The notes beneath the pieces are model-generated. The model was not told the DNA's origin. It saw only the letters and a program-made list of their open reading frames with translations, and made no database searches. A stretch of DNA of 64,000 bases from Symbiodinium natans (lineage: Eukaryota > Sar > Dinophyceae > Suessiales > Symbiodiniaceae), in the NCBI GenBank assembly GCA_905221605.1, contig CAJNDS010002280.1, forward strand, positions 212,001 to 276,000. The letters are read 5' to 3'. A program made the translations under genes and the position numbers. Within the stretch, counting starts at the first letter, position 1. Each line of letters begins with the position of its first letter. Positions 1 through 10,220 of the stretch are shown piece by piece.

Positions 1-242
1 GGCAATGGCTGCGCAACACCTTTTTGCTATGCCCTTAGACCTCAGCCCTGATTCACAAGCACCATGCCGCAAAGACCGGTCAAGCCAGGTTTGAGCAAAT
101 TTCAAGTTCCGCCCCTTCCCGCCCCCACCTGTTTCGCGATGGGTACTTTCATTCGCGTTTAGTCAGTTTCAGGCTCATGGCTTGAACTCCCACTCTGAAA
201 GACTTGCCTGAATGCATACTCCCGAATGCCGCCAAAAACTCT
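1..242. other. no gene recognised
   Basis: Mixed-composition DNA with no long reading frame, no repeat and no RNA gene that I can recognise. It borders the AT-rich satellite that follows. Confidence 0.5.
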
Positions 243-592
243 AAAGACAACTAAATAACTTAGATAACTATGTAACTAACAAAAAGCATAGCTATATAGC
301 TATACAAAAACCTTTCAGCTATACAACGATATAACAATAGCATAACTATGAAGCCGCCGTATAGCCATAACCATGTACCCATACAATCAGATAACCGTAC
401 AACTGCACCGTCTAACCATATAACCATATAAGCATCGAACCATCTAACCATCTGACCGTCTAGCCATATAACCATATAACAAAAAACATCCAAAGAACCG
501 TAGAACCAGACAACTATATACCTATATAACTGTATAGCTATATAACTGCATAACTGTGTAGCCATATCACAACTACATAACTACTACACAAC
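243..592. repeat. degenerate AT-rich satellite (ATAACCATATA-like)
   Basis: Short blocks such as ATAACCATATA, TATAACTGTATAGC and CATCTAACCATCTGACC recur with a period of about 9-10 bases and many substitutions. A minus-strand reading frame across it (260-565) is made of repeated MVIWLDG-like words. These are a by-product of the satellite, not a protein gene. Base composition is clearly lower in GC than the flanks. Confidence 0.7.
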
Positions 593-1508
593 TATGTCGA
601 AATTTGATGTACCTTTTAAAGCAACACTTTTCAACCACGCAAGTTCATAGCCGAGGAGCTTGATCTTGTGGGCGAAGAGAAGCCCCGCTTTGACTTCAAA
701 CTTGCCAAGGAGCTCACCCTCACCTGCTTCGGCTCTTAAAGATATGTCTTCAGCAGGGTTCGTTTCGGGTTTAGGCCTCAAGGGTCTGCGGGCTTCAGGG
801 GCAGGACCAGGATGGGTGACCTCTTCTATCACCACGGGCATAACGGGCACAATTGCGGAAAAATGCTTTGGACTTTGCTCGATTACAGCCGTTGCTCTTC
901 CTATCCTTGCACCCACGCGGCCCCTCTACGAGCGCACCTCCGAACTCAATTTATCGCTCCGCGTCTTGGCTGGTACTTAGATTTGGAGCTTCTCCATTCT
1001 GCGTCGCTCATCAACACCTGCAGACTTCGTATCAAACAAAGCCCATACCCACCCCAAACCCAGCAGCCTTGTTCTTCAACCCATCGGCCCCTGATCACTA
1101 AACTCTAAACCACGCATCACCCGAAAGCCGTCAATTTATGAGAACCCCAAAGGCTCAACAGAATATGTGTTGGCACTACATGCACCAGCTTTAAGCTAGT
1201 AAAGGAACTTCAACACCAACCCTGAGCCTAAACACTCCGACAAGTTTGCTGATCTACACTCTCAACTCTGAACCGTCTGCGCAGGCCTTGCTCCCACTCG
1301 ACCCAGGTGTCGGCCAAATGTCGACCAAGGCCTTGCATCTGCTTGGTCTGGTTTGATGAGGGGTTTCGAGGGGCGAAAGGTGAGCAAGTTGAAGATGTTG
1401 TGAAACTTTTGCGTGGCATGGGGTGGGAGGGTAGGACGGATTGAGATTTGGGTGTGGTTGCATATAATATGTTTGTTTCATGCTGGGGTCTTTTGGTTGA
1501 CTTTGTTT
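593..1508. other. unannotated; overlapping short ORFs on both strands
   Basis: Frames of about 60-110 codons overlap on both strands (for example 584-916 minus and 660-980 plus). None shows a recognisable domain, and opposite frames are equally open, as expected of GC-rich non-coding DNA. No gene can be supported. Confidence 0.4.
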
Positions 1509-1532
1509 GGGGGGCGGGGGGGGGGGGGGGGG
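1509..1532. repeat. poly-G tract
   Basis: A run of 24 bases that is all G except one C. Similar long G or C runs recur in the window (4053-4074, 18629-18643, 26008-26024, 35029-35053, 36650-36668, 47857-47873). Run lengths are error-prone in assemblies. Confidence 0.85.
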
Positions 1533-2472
1533 AGGCTTGGCGTTGAGGGCTTCCAGTTTGGGAGTTCAGGCCAAGTGTGGGCTGGCCTGGAGTTCGAGGC
1601 TACAGGCACTACAGCACCTGATCTAAACCGTCAGCCGTAAGCCCTGAAACCCTACTCTGTATCTCATCCCTCCAAAACCTTCCAGCCGCACCCCCCAAAT
1701 CCTGTACTCGAAGCAACTGTGAAATCCCAACACCCCTTAAACCAAGATCCTGCACACCTGAACCCTCGACCCTTGCTTAGTCCGCATCTTTCATCCCTGA
1801 GCTGGAATCTTCTAATTAAGGGTCTCGGTGTCAGGACGTATAGAGTTGCGCGGCCTTAGGGTTTCGGGGGCATAGAAAACTAAACCCTAAACCCTAAACC
1901 CTGGCCCTGGACCCTCAACCCTAAACCCTAACCCTTAACAGGTTTGGGGGTTTGGAAAGCTTGCTTCTCGCAACTGTGCCTTCGTCCACCGCAGATGCCA
2001 CGGCTTGCAACTCCACAAGGCCTCGAACAGAGCTTCAAGGCTTTCAGGGCTTAGGGCTTAGGGCTTAGGGCTTAGGGTGTAGGGCTTAGGGTTTAGGGCT
2101 TAGGGCTTAGGGCTTACACATGAAACGAAATGTTGCCGGCATGATCCGGATGCTTGGTGTGCATGGGATGGAGAGTCTCTGACTGTCTGGCTATGCCCCA
2201 AGAACTTTACAAACGTGATTCCCAAAGGCAAACCCTTAACAGAACCAAGCTGGCATGCAAACATATGCAGAGACATGTATAATCATGTATACGTGAACAA
2301 CTACACGTTGAACGTACGCATTCTTAGCACGCGATGCCGAGTCTGCAGGGCAGAGGCGGCCTTTCCATTTATCTGCGTAGTCGGTTGCAGAGACTGCACT
2401 GACCTTAGATCCCGGAGGGTCCAAGTGTGAGCTACTGGACCTACGCCTCGTCATCCCAGCAGGGCCAACCCC
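1533..2472. repeat. spacer with two degenerate telomere-type blocks
   Basis: CCCTAAA copies with variants (CCCTGG, CCCTCAA) lie at 1880-1938, and GGGCTTA / GGGTTTA copies at 2046-2115. The two blocks point in opposite directions. The rest has no recognisable gene. Confidence 0.7.
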
Positions 2473-2570
2473 AGGGTTTAGGGTTTAGGGTTTAGGGTTT
2501 AGGGTTTAGGGTTTAGGGTTTAGGGTTTAGGGTTTAGGGTTTAGGGTTTAGGGTTTAGGGTTTAGGGTTT
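2473..2570 (+). repeat. interstitial TTTAGGG array
   Basis: About 14 uninterrupted copies of the 7-mer (98 bases). It stops exactly where the first of two related elements begins (GCTGTGATAGGG at 2571). A second array (7367-7497) stops at the same place in the second element, so this junction is a real element boundary. Confidence 0.95.
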
Positions 2571-3285
2571 GCTGTGATAGGGCGTAGATGCTGTGAAGGC
2601 CAGGTTTAGGAACAAGCTCGAAAGCTTCGTGAGATGCCGAACCAACCCCACCCGTCCAAGGCGGCAAAGCCACCCAAACCTATTCCTTTTAGGGTTTAGG
2701 CCTAAACTCAGACAACAGCACTTTTCAAAACTTATTCAGTTTCATGATGTTGGTTGAATCCGAGAGTCAAGGGTGCCAGCAAGGTCTCGAAGGTAATAAA
2801 AAGGCCCCGGCCGGCGTGTGGTCAGGGCCGAGAGAGGCTAAGGGGGCCAGGTGGGCCGCAAAGGGTCAGGCTAGCCGCCTCGCCTTGCCTGCGCCTTTTC
2901 CTACTTGTCTTCTTTTTCAACAAGGCCATACTAAGATTCGACTTTTTTCCGCGAAATCATGATAAAAACAGCCATGGTGCCAGGGCATCCGATCCAACAA
3001 CATGAATTACTTTCGCATGTGTTGTCGGTCCAGCTCGCTTTTGCACTGTTTCTCCACCCTCGGTGTGGCGTTGTTGGCTTGCATCTGCTAAGGGGCTTCT
3101 GCTGAAACGACCGAGGCACGGTCTCCACGTTGCCCGCTCGTGAAGTGAAGAGGAAGGCTGTTCAGGAGCTTTCGCGCTTGGCCTGCCCTCTCGGGCGGCT
3201 AGTTTCCGCATTATGGACCCACGTCTGACTGCTGTGCCTGTGGTGCCGTTGCAGCTTTCGCCGACTCAGCACGACGAACAAGTCA

Positions 3286-3335
3286 TGAGTGAGTGAGTGA
3301 GTGAGTGAGTGAGTGAGTGAGTGAGTGAGTGAGTG
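3286..3335. repeat. (TGAG)n microsatellite
   Basis: About twelve perfect tetranucleotide copies inside modular element copy 1. They account for the SLTHSLTH string in the minus-strand frame here. Confidence 0.95.
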
Positions 3336-3378
3336 CGGAGGAGTCAGGTGTCGGGGCCAGGGGTGCCAGCGGTGCCAA

Positions 3379-3444
3379 GGGGGGCCAGGGGGGCCAGGGG
3401 GGCCAGGGGGGCCAGGGGGGCCAGGGGGGCCAGGAGGCCAGGGG
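3379..3444. repeat. GGGGGGCCA minisatellite
   Basis: About seven copies of a 9-base G-rich unit lie inside modular element copy 1. Both strands stay open across it (Gly-Gly-Pro one way, Gly-Pro-Pro the other), giving false collagen-like frames. Confidence 0.9.
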
Positions 3445-3674
3445 CCCCCCAGGGCCCCAGCCCTTAGGGGGCCAAGGCCGGGCCGCACAGAGTTTGGAGC
3501 TATAATGATTTTAAGGGCAGTGCTGGTCCCGAGCTCCGGTACCGGGCCCATCGTGGGTGCTACCGACCTCCGAGCTGTGGGAGGCGGGCGAACGACCTGG
3601 GTCGGCTTGCGCCATCGAGGTCGAAAAACTTAGGCGCCACCCCCCAACTGTAGGGGGGGCGGCCTAGGCCTTGA

Positions 3675-4285
3675 GTTTAGGGTTTACGGAAAAGGGGAGA
3701 AGGGTTTAGGGGAGCAGCCTGACCCGTGATGAGTGTATACAGCTGACAATTGGAGCTCCAGGCTGTTGGGGGTTGAGGTTAAGGTTCAGGGCTACTCAGG
3801 AATCGCGCTCGGGACCCTTTCATCCTGCAACATGACCTGCAACTCGCGGATGCACCACACACCGCAAGTTTAGAAACCTAAACGTCCCCAACAACCCTGA
3901 AGATAAGCCACCCTAAACCTTATAGGCCCCAAACCCTGACACCCTAAACCCTTAGCCTTAGACCCTAAAACCTGAAACCCTTAACCGCAACCCTGAAGCG
4001 CAAACCCGCTAAGGCCTACTATGCCTAACCCTAAAACCGGGGCAAGGGGAGCGGGGGGGGGGGGGGGGGGGGGGCAGGCGGAGGGGCGCACACCCACATT
4101 TAACCTGCTGAGACACAAAAAATCTCATGCTTGAGCAAATGCCTGCTGGTCACCATACACCCTAAGCCCTCCTCAGCCCTTACTGTAGACCTGCTAGCTT
4201 CGGCTTTCATGCGGTCGCGGTGGCAGAGCTTCCCTGCATGCCCTTGGTTGCTTCCAAAGCTTCCTCGGGGGGCTCAGCACGTGTC
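3675..4285. other. spacer with scattered telomere-like words and a poly-G run
   Basis: Isolated CCCTAAAC and CCCTGAAAC words lie at 3900-4035, followed by a 22-base G run at 4053-4074. No gene was recognised. Confidence 0.6.
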
Positions 4286-4645
4286 GGGGTTTAGGGTTTA
4301 GGGTTTAGGGTTTACCGGGATTTAGGGTTTAGTTTTAGGGTTTAGGGTTTTAAGGGTTTAGGGTTTAGGGTTTCGGGTTTAGGTTTTGAGGTTTAGGGTT
4401 TAAGGGTTGGGTTTAACGTTTAGGTTTAGGTTTATTGGTTAGGGTTTAGGGTTTTAGGGTTTAGGGTGTAGGGTTTAGGGGTTTAGGTTTAGGGTTTATG
4501 AATTTATGGGGTTCAGGTTCATAGTGCTTGGGTTTGGTCCTTGGGGCTTGGTGCTTGTGGCTTGGGGCTTGGGCTTTGGGGGTTGGGGGTTGGGGCTTGG
4601 GTTTTGGGGTTTGGGGTTTGGGGTTTGGGTTTGGGGAGGAAGAGC
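4286..4645 (+). repeat. degenerate TTTAGGG array grading into TTGGGG-rich repeat
   Basis: From 4286 to about 4500, TTTAGGG copies carry frequent one-base insertions and deletions (TTTTAGGG, TTAAGGG, TTTACGG). From 4501 to 4645 the repeat turns into GGCTTGGG / GGTTTGGGG words. Indels are more common than substitutions. The reading frames here are repeat artefacts. Confidence 0.85.
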
Positions 4646-5082
4646 TGGGTTTCGTTAAGAGCAAGCCTGGAGCTTATAAACACATCACCCTTCAAGAGTA
4701 TGAGAACTAGAGCTGTCACAATCCAATGCTATGCCCGACGTGCTGCACACACTAAGCACTCGATATACCGTGAGAGGAGGTGCTCCCTACACTGCCCTAC
4801 ACCCTAAAGACTGGCAAGTCAACAGGTCTTGGAGGTTCTTCATGAGCCTACCGGCTGCGTCCTAAGCCCCTGAAGCCAGAGTCAAGTGTGGCTTGGGGGG
4901 GGGGGGGTAAACACTATGGACTTTACGGCGGGCTGCTACTTTCGTTTCGGAGATTGGGTGCACTTGTCTGTTGCAAGCTCTGTCTCATGGCAGTCGGCCC
5001 CTGAAAAGGCTCCACCGCAGCCCTGATGGAACACCAAGGCCGACGATGAAAACCCTGTAACCCCTATAACGGAACCCGGGAC
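4646..5082. other. no gene recognised
   Basis: Unique-looking sequence with a short G run near 4896-4908. No domain, RNA or repeat was identified. Confidence 0.4.
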
Positions 5083-5459
5083 ATCCTAGTACTAGTACTA
5101 TAAACTAGTAGTACTAGTAGTACCTAAGTTAGTTACTAGTAGTACTAGTAACACACATAGTAGTACTAGTAAGTAAGCTATAAGTACTAGTAGTACTATA
5201 ACTATTATTACTAGATACAGTAGTACGAGTAGTACTAGTATTACTAGTATACTAGTAGTACAGTGTACTAGTAGTACTAATAAAGTACGAGTATACAAGT
5301 AGTACTCGGTAATTACTAAGTATACTAGTGTACCTATTAGTACTAGTAGTAACTAGTAAAGTACTAGAACTAGTATACTATAGTACTAGATTAAAACTAT
5401 AGTACTAGTATACTAGTACTAGTAGATACTAGTGATAAGTAGTACTAGTAGTACTATCC

Positions 5460-5460
<1 letters not shown>
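5083..5460. repeat. CTAGTA-type satellite
   Basis: Words such as TACTAGTAGTAC and ACTAGTACTAG fill the segment, many of them self-complementary (CTAG, GTAC, ACTAGT). The repeat is irregular, with short AT insertions, and changes directly into a pure AGT trinucleotide run. Confidence 0.9.
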
Positions 5461-5498
<38 letters not shown>

Positions 5499-5523
5499 CA
5501 GTAGCAGTAGCAGTAGCAGTAGC

Positions 5524-5593
<70 letters not shown>
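5461..5593. repeat. (AGT)n microsatellite with AGC interruptions
   Basis: About 44 trinucleotides. The central part (about 5498-5525) alternates AGC with AGT, and the two sides are pure AGT. It gives poly-Val and poly-Thr frames on the two strands, which are not proteins. Confidence 0.95.
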
Positions 5594-6453
5594 TGGACCT
5601 TAAGCTTCTCCACCGCGAGTGTCCGGGCAGAGCGCTGCAAAGGAGCCCTCAGTCTCGGGTTTCCTGGCGAGCGCGCATTTTGGAGGTGCGTTGATCAGTC
5701 TGGTGTCCAAACGTTTAGGGCTTAGGGTTCAACATGTAGGGTTTCGAGTTTCGGCTCCTTCCCTCTCAGGAAGCCCACCGCAAGTACTTTCTCTTCAAAG
5801 AATTTGCCGGCTGTAGCATAAGACATAGGATTCATCGAGACCAGCTGGTCGCACCATGCATCTGATCTTGAGTCATTTTGATAGATTGGGCTTTGTTTTT
5901 GACTCACCTCGTTGCCCTACTCCTTGAGTCCCTTTGCATACCACGACTGCTGCGATGCTCCCACCTGTGCGCCACGCAGATGCAGAAAGGCTTGGCTACC
6001 TGGGCAAACATCCCCTCTATCCCTGGGAGCACTGTGACCCCTAAACCTTCAGGGCTTGGGCCTAGGCCAGCCACTAAACTCTGGACTCAGCTCGTAGGTC
6101 CTAAAAGGTGTGTCAGTTCGGGCCCCATGCCTTGAGTCTTGAAATCAACAACCTGCAACAATCCCTACCATTAGGAACAACATATTCATGTCACACCAGG
6201 CATAAAAGGCAAAGTAATCCTGACCTGCTCGTCCGAAACCATTTTGTTAGCCTTCCTTCGCTCGTCTGTGTTGACCAGTTTATGGGCTTGATCGGTGTAA
6301 GGCTTACTCGAATCTCTGGTGAAAGCGCCAGAAATTGCACCCAAGGTTCTCAGTCGCCACACCCGAACACCCTCCCTCCTCCCCCCCCCCCTTTGCAAGT
6401 CTCCAAAAACCACCAAAAGGGCCCAAACCGTAGGGCCTTTCAACCCTTCCAAG
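5594..6453. other. no gene recognised
   Basis: Short overlapping frames only. The plus frame 6108-6581 runs on into a 9-base repeat and ends in a KPY tail, so it is not evidence of a gene. A C-rich run lies at 6375-6392. Confidence 0.4.
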
Positions 6454-6766
6454 CCCTAAACCCTAAACCCTATAAACCCTATAAACCCTATAAACCCTAT
6501 AAACCCTATAAACCCTATAAACCCTATAAACCCTATAAACCCTATAAACCCTATAAATCCTATAAACCCTATAAGCCCTAAACCCCGAACCCTAAACCCT
6601 AAACCCTAAACCCTAAACCCTAAACCCTAAACCCTAAACCCTAAACCCTAAAAACCCTAAACCCCCCTAAACCCTAAACCCTAAACCCTAAACCCTAAAC
6701 CCTAAACCCTAAACCCTAAACCCTAAACCCTAAACCCTAAACCCTAAACCCTAAACCCTAAACCCC
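6454..6766 (-). repeat. CCCTATAAA 9-mer array fused to CCCTAAA array
   Basis: After two CCCTAAA units, a dozen copies of a 9-base variant CCCTATAAA fill about 6466-6574. The 7-mer CCCTAAA then resumes to 6766 with a few frame-breaking extra bases. The variant is the normal unit with an inserted TA, amplified as a block. In one frame it reads as repeated Lys-Pro-Tyr. Confidence 0.95.
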
Positions 6767-6912
6767 AACCCCTAGGTGTGTTTGGGTGTTGGGTGCAGAT
6801 TCCGAATGCGTGAGCGCCACGTGGAGGCAGCCGGGCCCCGTCGGCAGGAAGCTGAGCTGGAGCGGATCGCCTGCCCCGGCGTTAGGGGGCTAGTTTAGGG
6901 GATTGATAACAG
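6767..6912. other. short GC-rich spacer between inverted telomere-type arrays
   Basis: About 145 bases separate a CCCTAAA array on the left from a TTTAGGG array on the right, so the two arrays are inverted about this spacer. Nothing coding was seen. Confidence 0.6.
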
Positions 6913-6994
6913 GGGTTTAGGGTTTAGGGTTTAGGGTTTAGGGTTTAGGGTTTAGGGTTTAGGGATTTAGGGGTTTAGGGTTTAGGGTTTAGGG
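6913..6994 (+). repeat. interstitial TTTAGGG array
   Basis: About eleven copies, with one ATTTAGG and one GTTTAGG interruption in the middle. Confidence 0.95.
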
Positions 6995-7366
6995 CTTGCG
7001 AACTGCCCATGGGCCTGCAACGGTGGTGCGATTCAGCCTTCTGAGGTGTGTGGGGTGTCGGCTTGCGGGACAAGGGTTTAAGGCTTCTGGGTCTAGAGTC
7101 TGGGAGGGTTTATTGCATCACGCAAACGTGCTGTCAGAGTCATGGGCTGAGGTTGCAAGGGTTCGTGCTGCGGAATTCAGGTCTTAAAACTCAAATCGGG
7201 ACAATGGTTGAGGATGTAGGGTTCATGTCCAGGGCATCTTGACACCTTTCCATGCCGAAAAGAAACGGTCAGCGTCGAGATGCGGGTCTATGGCTAGAAG
7301 GCACAAGCCATTTATCGCCGTCAGCCGCATGCAAAGGACGTCACCCCCTGGTCCTTACTGCCCTGG
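6995..7366. other. no gene recognised
   Basis: Two short overlapping plus frames (6996-7187, 7048-7242) have no domain signature. No repeat or RNA was seen. Confidence 0.4.
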
Positions 7367-7497
7367 GGTTTAGGGTTTAGGGTTTAGGGTTTAGGGTTTA
7401 GGGTTTAGGGTTTAGGGTTTAGGGTTTAGGGTTTAGGGTTTAGGGTTTAGGGTTTAGGGTTTAGGGTTTAGGGTTTAGGGTTTAGGGTTTAGGGCTT
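7367..7497 (+). repeat. interstitial TTTAGGG array
   Basis: About 18 near-perfect copies, ending at the left boundary of modular element copy 2 in the same way as the array at 2473-2570 meets copy 1. Confidence 0.95.
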
Positions 7498-8179
7498 GCT
7501 GTAATAGGGCGTAGATGCTGTGAAGACTAGGATGCAGCAGCGGCTCGAATGCTTCGGCAGGGGCGAAGAGTAGCTCTGGCCCGATTGTGGAGGGCCATCT
7601 AATACTTGTCTCCCACCCCACGCCGTCCGAGGCGGCAAAACCACCCAAACCTATTCCTTTTAGGGTTTAGGCAGAAACTCATGACAATCGCTTACGTTCA
7701 AAAAAACCTTTCCGTCACCAATGGCAGGCACAAAAAACACTTTTTGAGTACCCACCCTGCCTGGACCAGCCTGAGGCCCCCTGGTCCCTGGACATGCTGC
7801 GGCGAAAATTCGGTATCCTCCTGGTGAAATCCTTAAGGCGAAGTAAGGGGAGCAAGGGGGTTTCAGGAAAGGACAGAGGGGGGGGGGTTCACTGCGTTAG
7901 GGGGCGGGGCTTTAAATTTGAGCTGGCTGGAATAGCGTGAGGCCCCCTGGTCCCTGGACGCTGCGGTGAGGGGTCTGGGTCCTCCTGGCCTGGGGGCCCC
8001 TGAAACGGCCAGCGACCTCCGTATTTACCTTAAAAGGGGACCAGTACTGGTCCCCGGGTGCTGCCGACCTCCTGGCTGCAGGAGGCCGGCAAGCGACCTG
8101 GGTCGACTTTCGCCATAGAGGTCGAAGTGAAGGGCTTAAGCGCCCCCCCCCCTCTGTAGGGGGGCGGCCTAGGCCCTGA
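7498..8179 (+). mobile_element. modular repeat element, copy 2 (non-coding, TTTAGGG-adjacent)
   Basis: Homologous to 2571-3674 at both ends and in the same orientation: GCTGTAATAGGGCGTAGATG on the left, and GGGGGCGGCCTAGGCCCTGA running into TTAGGGTTTA on the right. Its core differs from copy 1. It contains a direct repeat of a segment starting TGAGGCCCCCTGGTCCCTGG (about 7770 and 7940) and a perfect 20-base palindrome at 8036-8055. The right end folds well: CCTCCTG/CAGGAGG arms near 8068-8090, then a C-run/G-run hairpin near 8142-8168. No protein-coding frame is convincing. Confidence 0.65.
8036..8055. repeat. perfect 20-bp palindrome
   Basis: GGGGACCAGTACTGGTCCCC is fully self-complementary. 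A degraded counterpart (GGGCAGTGCTGGTCCC) is at the matching place in copy 1 near 3514-3530, suggesting that the structure belongs to the element. Confidence 0.85.
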
Positions 8180-8515
8180 GGTTAGGGTTTACTGAGCCCT
8201 GGCAGCTTACAAAAGCATGGCGCCCAAACCAGTTCGAGCACCCAGCGATGAACCTGGAACCCTTGCATTCCCTCCAGCCTTAAACAATCTCTTGGTAGTG
8301 TCAAGCAAGTTGCTCTTCGGCAATGGTAAATCCATGCTTGCGGTTTGGAGTTTATGGCCGTATTGCCAGCATTCCTGCCTCTGCAATCATGCCTGTCAGC
8401 AGTGCCCTGGTATTTGCTAGACGGCTCAGGCTCGTACACATGCCTGTACAAGTAAAAAAGGTGTATGTACATATTCGATCATATTCGTGTGTATATATAT
8501 AGAGAGAGAGGGAGA
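8180..8515. other. no gene recognised
   Basis: Short frames on both strands without domains. A brief TA/GA microsatellite (8491-8514) leads into the large GT-rich region. Confidence 0.4.
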
Positions 8516-8880
8516 GTGTGTGTGTGTGTGTGTGTTGTGTGTGTGTTGGTTGTGTGTGTTGGTTGTGTGTGTGTGTGTGTTTTGTGTGTGTGTGTGTGTG
8601 TGTTGTGTGTGTGTGTGTTGTGTGTGTGTGTGTGTGTTGTGTGTGTGTGTGTGTGTGTTGTGTGTGTGTGTGTGTTGTGTGTGTGTGTGTTGTGTGTGTG
8701 GGGTTGTGCGTTGTGTGTTGTGTGTGTGTGGTTTGTGGTTGTGTTGTGTGGTGTTTGTGCGTTGTGTGTGTGTTGTGCGTGTTTTGTGTGTTTGTGCGTG
8801 TTTTGTGTGTTTTGTGCGTGTTGTGGGTGTTGTGGCGTGTGTGGGTGTTTGTGCGTGTTTGCGCGTGTTTGTGTTTGCGT
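8516..8880 (+). repeat. (TG)n-type array with TTG interruptions
   Basis: TG dinucleotides broken at intervals by TTG or GCG. Alternating purine-pyrimidine sequence of this kind is known to favour left-handed (Z) DNA. The very long Val-Cys frames through it are artefacts. Confidence 0.95.
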
Positions 8881-9965
8881 GTTTGCGCGTTGTTTTGCGC
8901 GTTGTTGCGCGTTGTTTGCGCGTTGTTTGCGCGTTGTTTGCGCGTTGTTTTTGCGCGTTGTTTCGCGTTGTTTGCGCGTTGTTTTGCGCGTGTGGTTTTG
9001 CGCGTTGTTTGCGCGTTGTTTGCGCGTTGTTTCGCGTTGTTTGCGCGTTGTTTGCGCGTGTTTTTGCGCGTTGTTTGCGCGTTGTTTGCGCGTTGTTTGC
9101 GCGTTGTTTGCGCGTTTTTTGCGCGTTGTTTGCGCGTTGTTTGCGCGTTGTTTGCGCGTTGTTTGCGCGTTGTTTGCGCGTTGTTTGCGCGTTGTTTGCG
9201 CGTTGTTTGCGCGTTGTTTGCGCGTTGTTTGCGCGTTGTTTGCGCGTTGTTTGCGCGTTGTTTGCGCGTTGTTTGCGCGGTTTTGCGCGTTGTTTGCGCG
9301 TTGTTTGCGCGTTGTTTGCGCGTTGTTTGCGCGTTGTTTGCGCGTTGTTTGCGCGTTGTTTGCGCGTTGTTTGCGCGTTGTTTGCGCGTTGTTTGCGCGT
9401 TGTTTGCGCGTTGTTTGCGCGTTGTTTGCGCGTTGTTTGCGCGTTGTTTGCGCGTTGTTTGCGCGTTGTTTGCGCGGTGTTTGCGCGTTGTTTGCGCGTT
9501 GTTTGCGCGGTGTTTGCGCGTTGTTTGCGCGTTGTTTGCGCGTTGTTTGCGCGTTGTTTGCGCGTTGTTTGCGCGTTGTTTGCGCGTTGTTTGCGCGTTG
9601 TTTGCGCGTTGTTTGCGCGTTGTTTGCGCGTTGTTTGCGCGTTGTTTGCGCGTTGTTTGCGCGTTGTTTGCGCGTTGTTTGCGCGGTGTTTGCGCGTTGT
9701 TTGCGCGTTGTTTGCGCGTTGTTTGCGCGTTGTTTGCGCGTTGTTTGCGCGTTGTTTGCGCGTTGTTTGCGCGTTGTTTGCGCGTTGTTTGCGCGTTGTT
9801 TGCGCGTTGTTTGCGCGTTGTTTGCGCGTTGTTTGCGCGTTGTTTGCGCGGTGTTTGCGCGTTGTTTGCGCGTTGTTTGCGCGTTGTTTGCGCGTTGTTT
9901 GCGCGTTGTTTGCGCGTTGTTTGCGCGTTGTTTGCGCGTTGTTTGCGCGTTGTTTGCGCGTTGCT
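8881..9965 (+). repeat. GCGCGTTGTTT 11-bp minisatellite
   Basis: Close to one hundred copies of an 11-base unit. The first 250 bases show length changes (TTTCGCG, extra T, GCGCGTG) and the remainder is very uniform, with scattered GCGCGGTG variants. Because 11 is not a multiple of 3, each frame cycles through the same residues (C-A-L-F-A-R-C-L-R-V-V), so three plus frames stay open for over a kilobase. That openness says nothing about coding. Confidence 0.97.
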
Positions 9966-10220
9966 TGCGCGTTGTTTGCGCGTTGCTTGCGCGTTGCCGC
10001 GCGTTGCTTGCGCGTGCGCGCCTAGCGTTGCGCGCGCGTTGCGCGCGCGTTTCGCGCGCGTTGCCGCGCGTTGCGCGCGCGTTGCGCGCAGCGTTGCGCG
10101 CGTGTTGCTCGTTGCGCGCGCGTTGCGCGGCGTTGCGCGCGCGTTGCGCGGGCGTTGCGCGGGCGTTGCGCGGGCGTTGCGCGGGCGTTGCGCGGCGTTG
10201 CGCGTGTTGCGCGTGTTGCG
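9966..10220 (+). repeat. GCGCGTTGC-rich transition repeat
   Basis: The 11-mer changes into shorter GCGCGTTG / GCGCGCGTT / GCGGGCGTT units, almost entirely alternating purine-pyrimidine, then GCGTGTTGC repeats. Confidence 0.9.

Larger units (their letters stand above)
2571..3674 (+). mobile_element. modular repeat element, copy 1 (non-coding, TTTAGGG-adjacent)
   Basis: This segment and 7498-8179 share a left end (GCTGTRATAGGGCGTAGATG at the edge of a TTTAGGG array), a left interior (GGCGGCAAARCCACCCAAAC, then CCTATTCCTTTTAGGG near 2680-2700) and a right end. The right end contains ACGACCTGGGTCG-like words, a C-run/G-run hairpin and GGGCGGCCTAGGCC before GTTTAGGGTTTA. The middle differs in length and content: here it carries a TGAG microsatellite and a GGGGGGCCA minisatellite. 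No transposase or reverse transcriptase frame is present. If mobile, it is non-autonomous. It could instead be a duplicated subtelomere-like module. Confidence 0.65.

Noticed and set aside
3162-3633. Gly-Gly-Pro / Gly-Pro-Pro collagen-like frames on both strands
   Set aside because: Caused by the 9-bp GGGGGGCCA minisatellite; no collagen context.
5419-5725. Poly-Val and poly-Thr frames
   Set aside because: Translation of the (AGT)n microsatellite.
6108-6581. 157-codon frame with a Lys-Pro-Tyr repeat tail
   Set aside because: The tail is the CCCTATAAA array and the front part has no domain.
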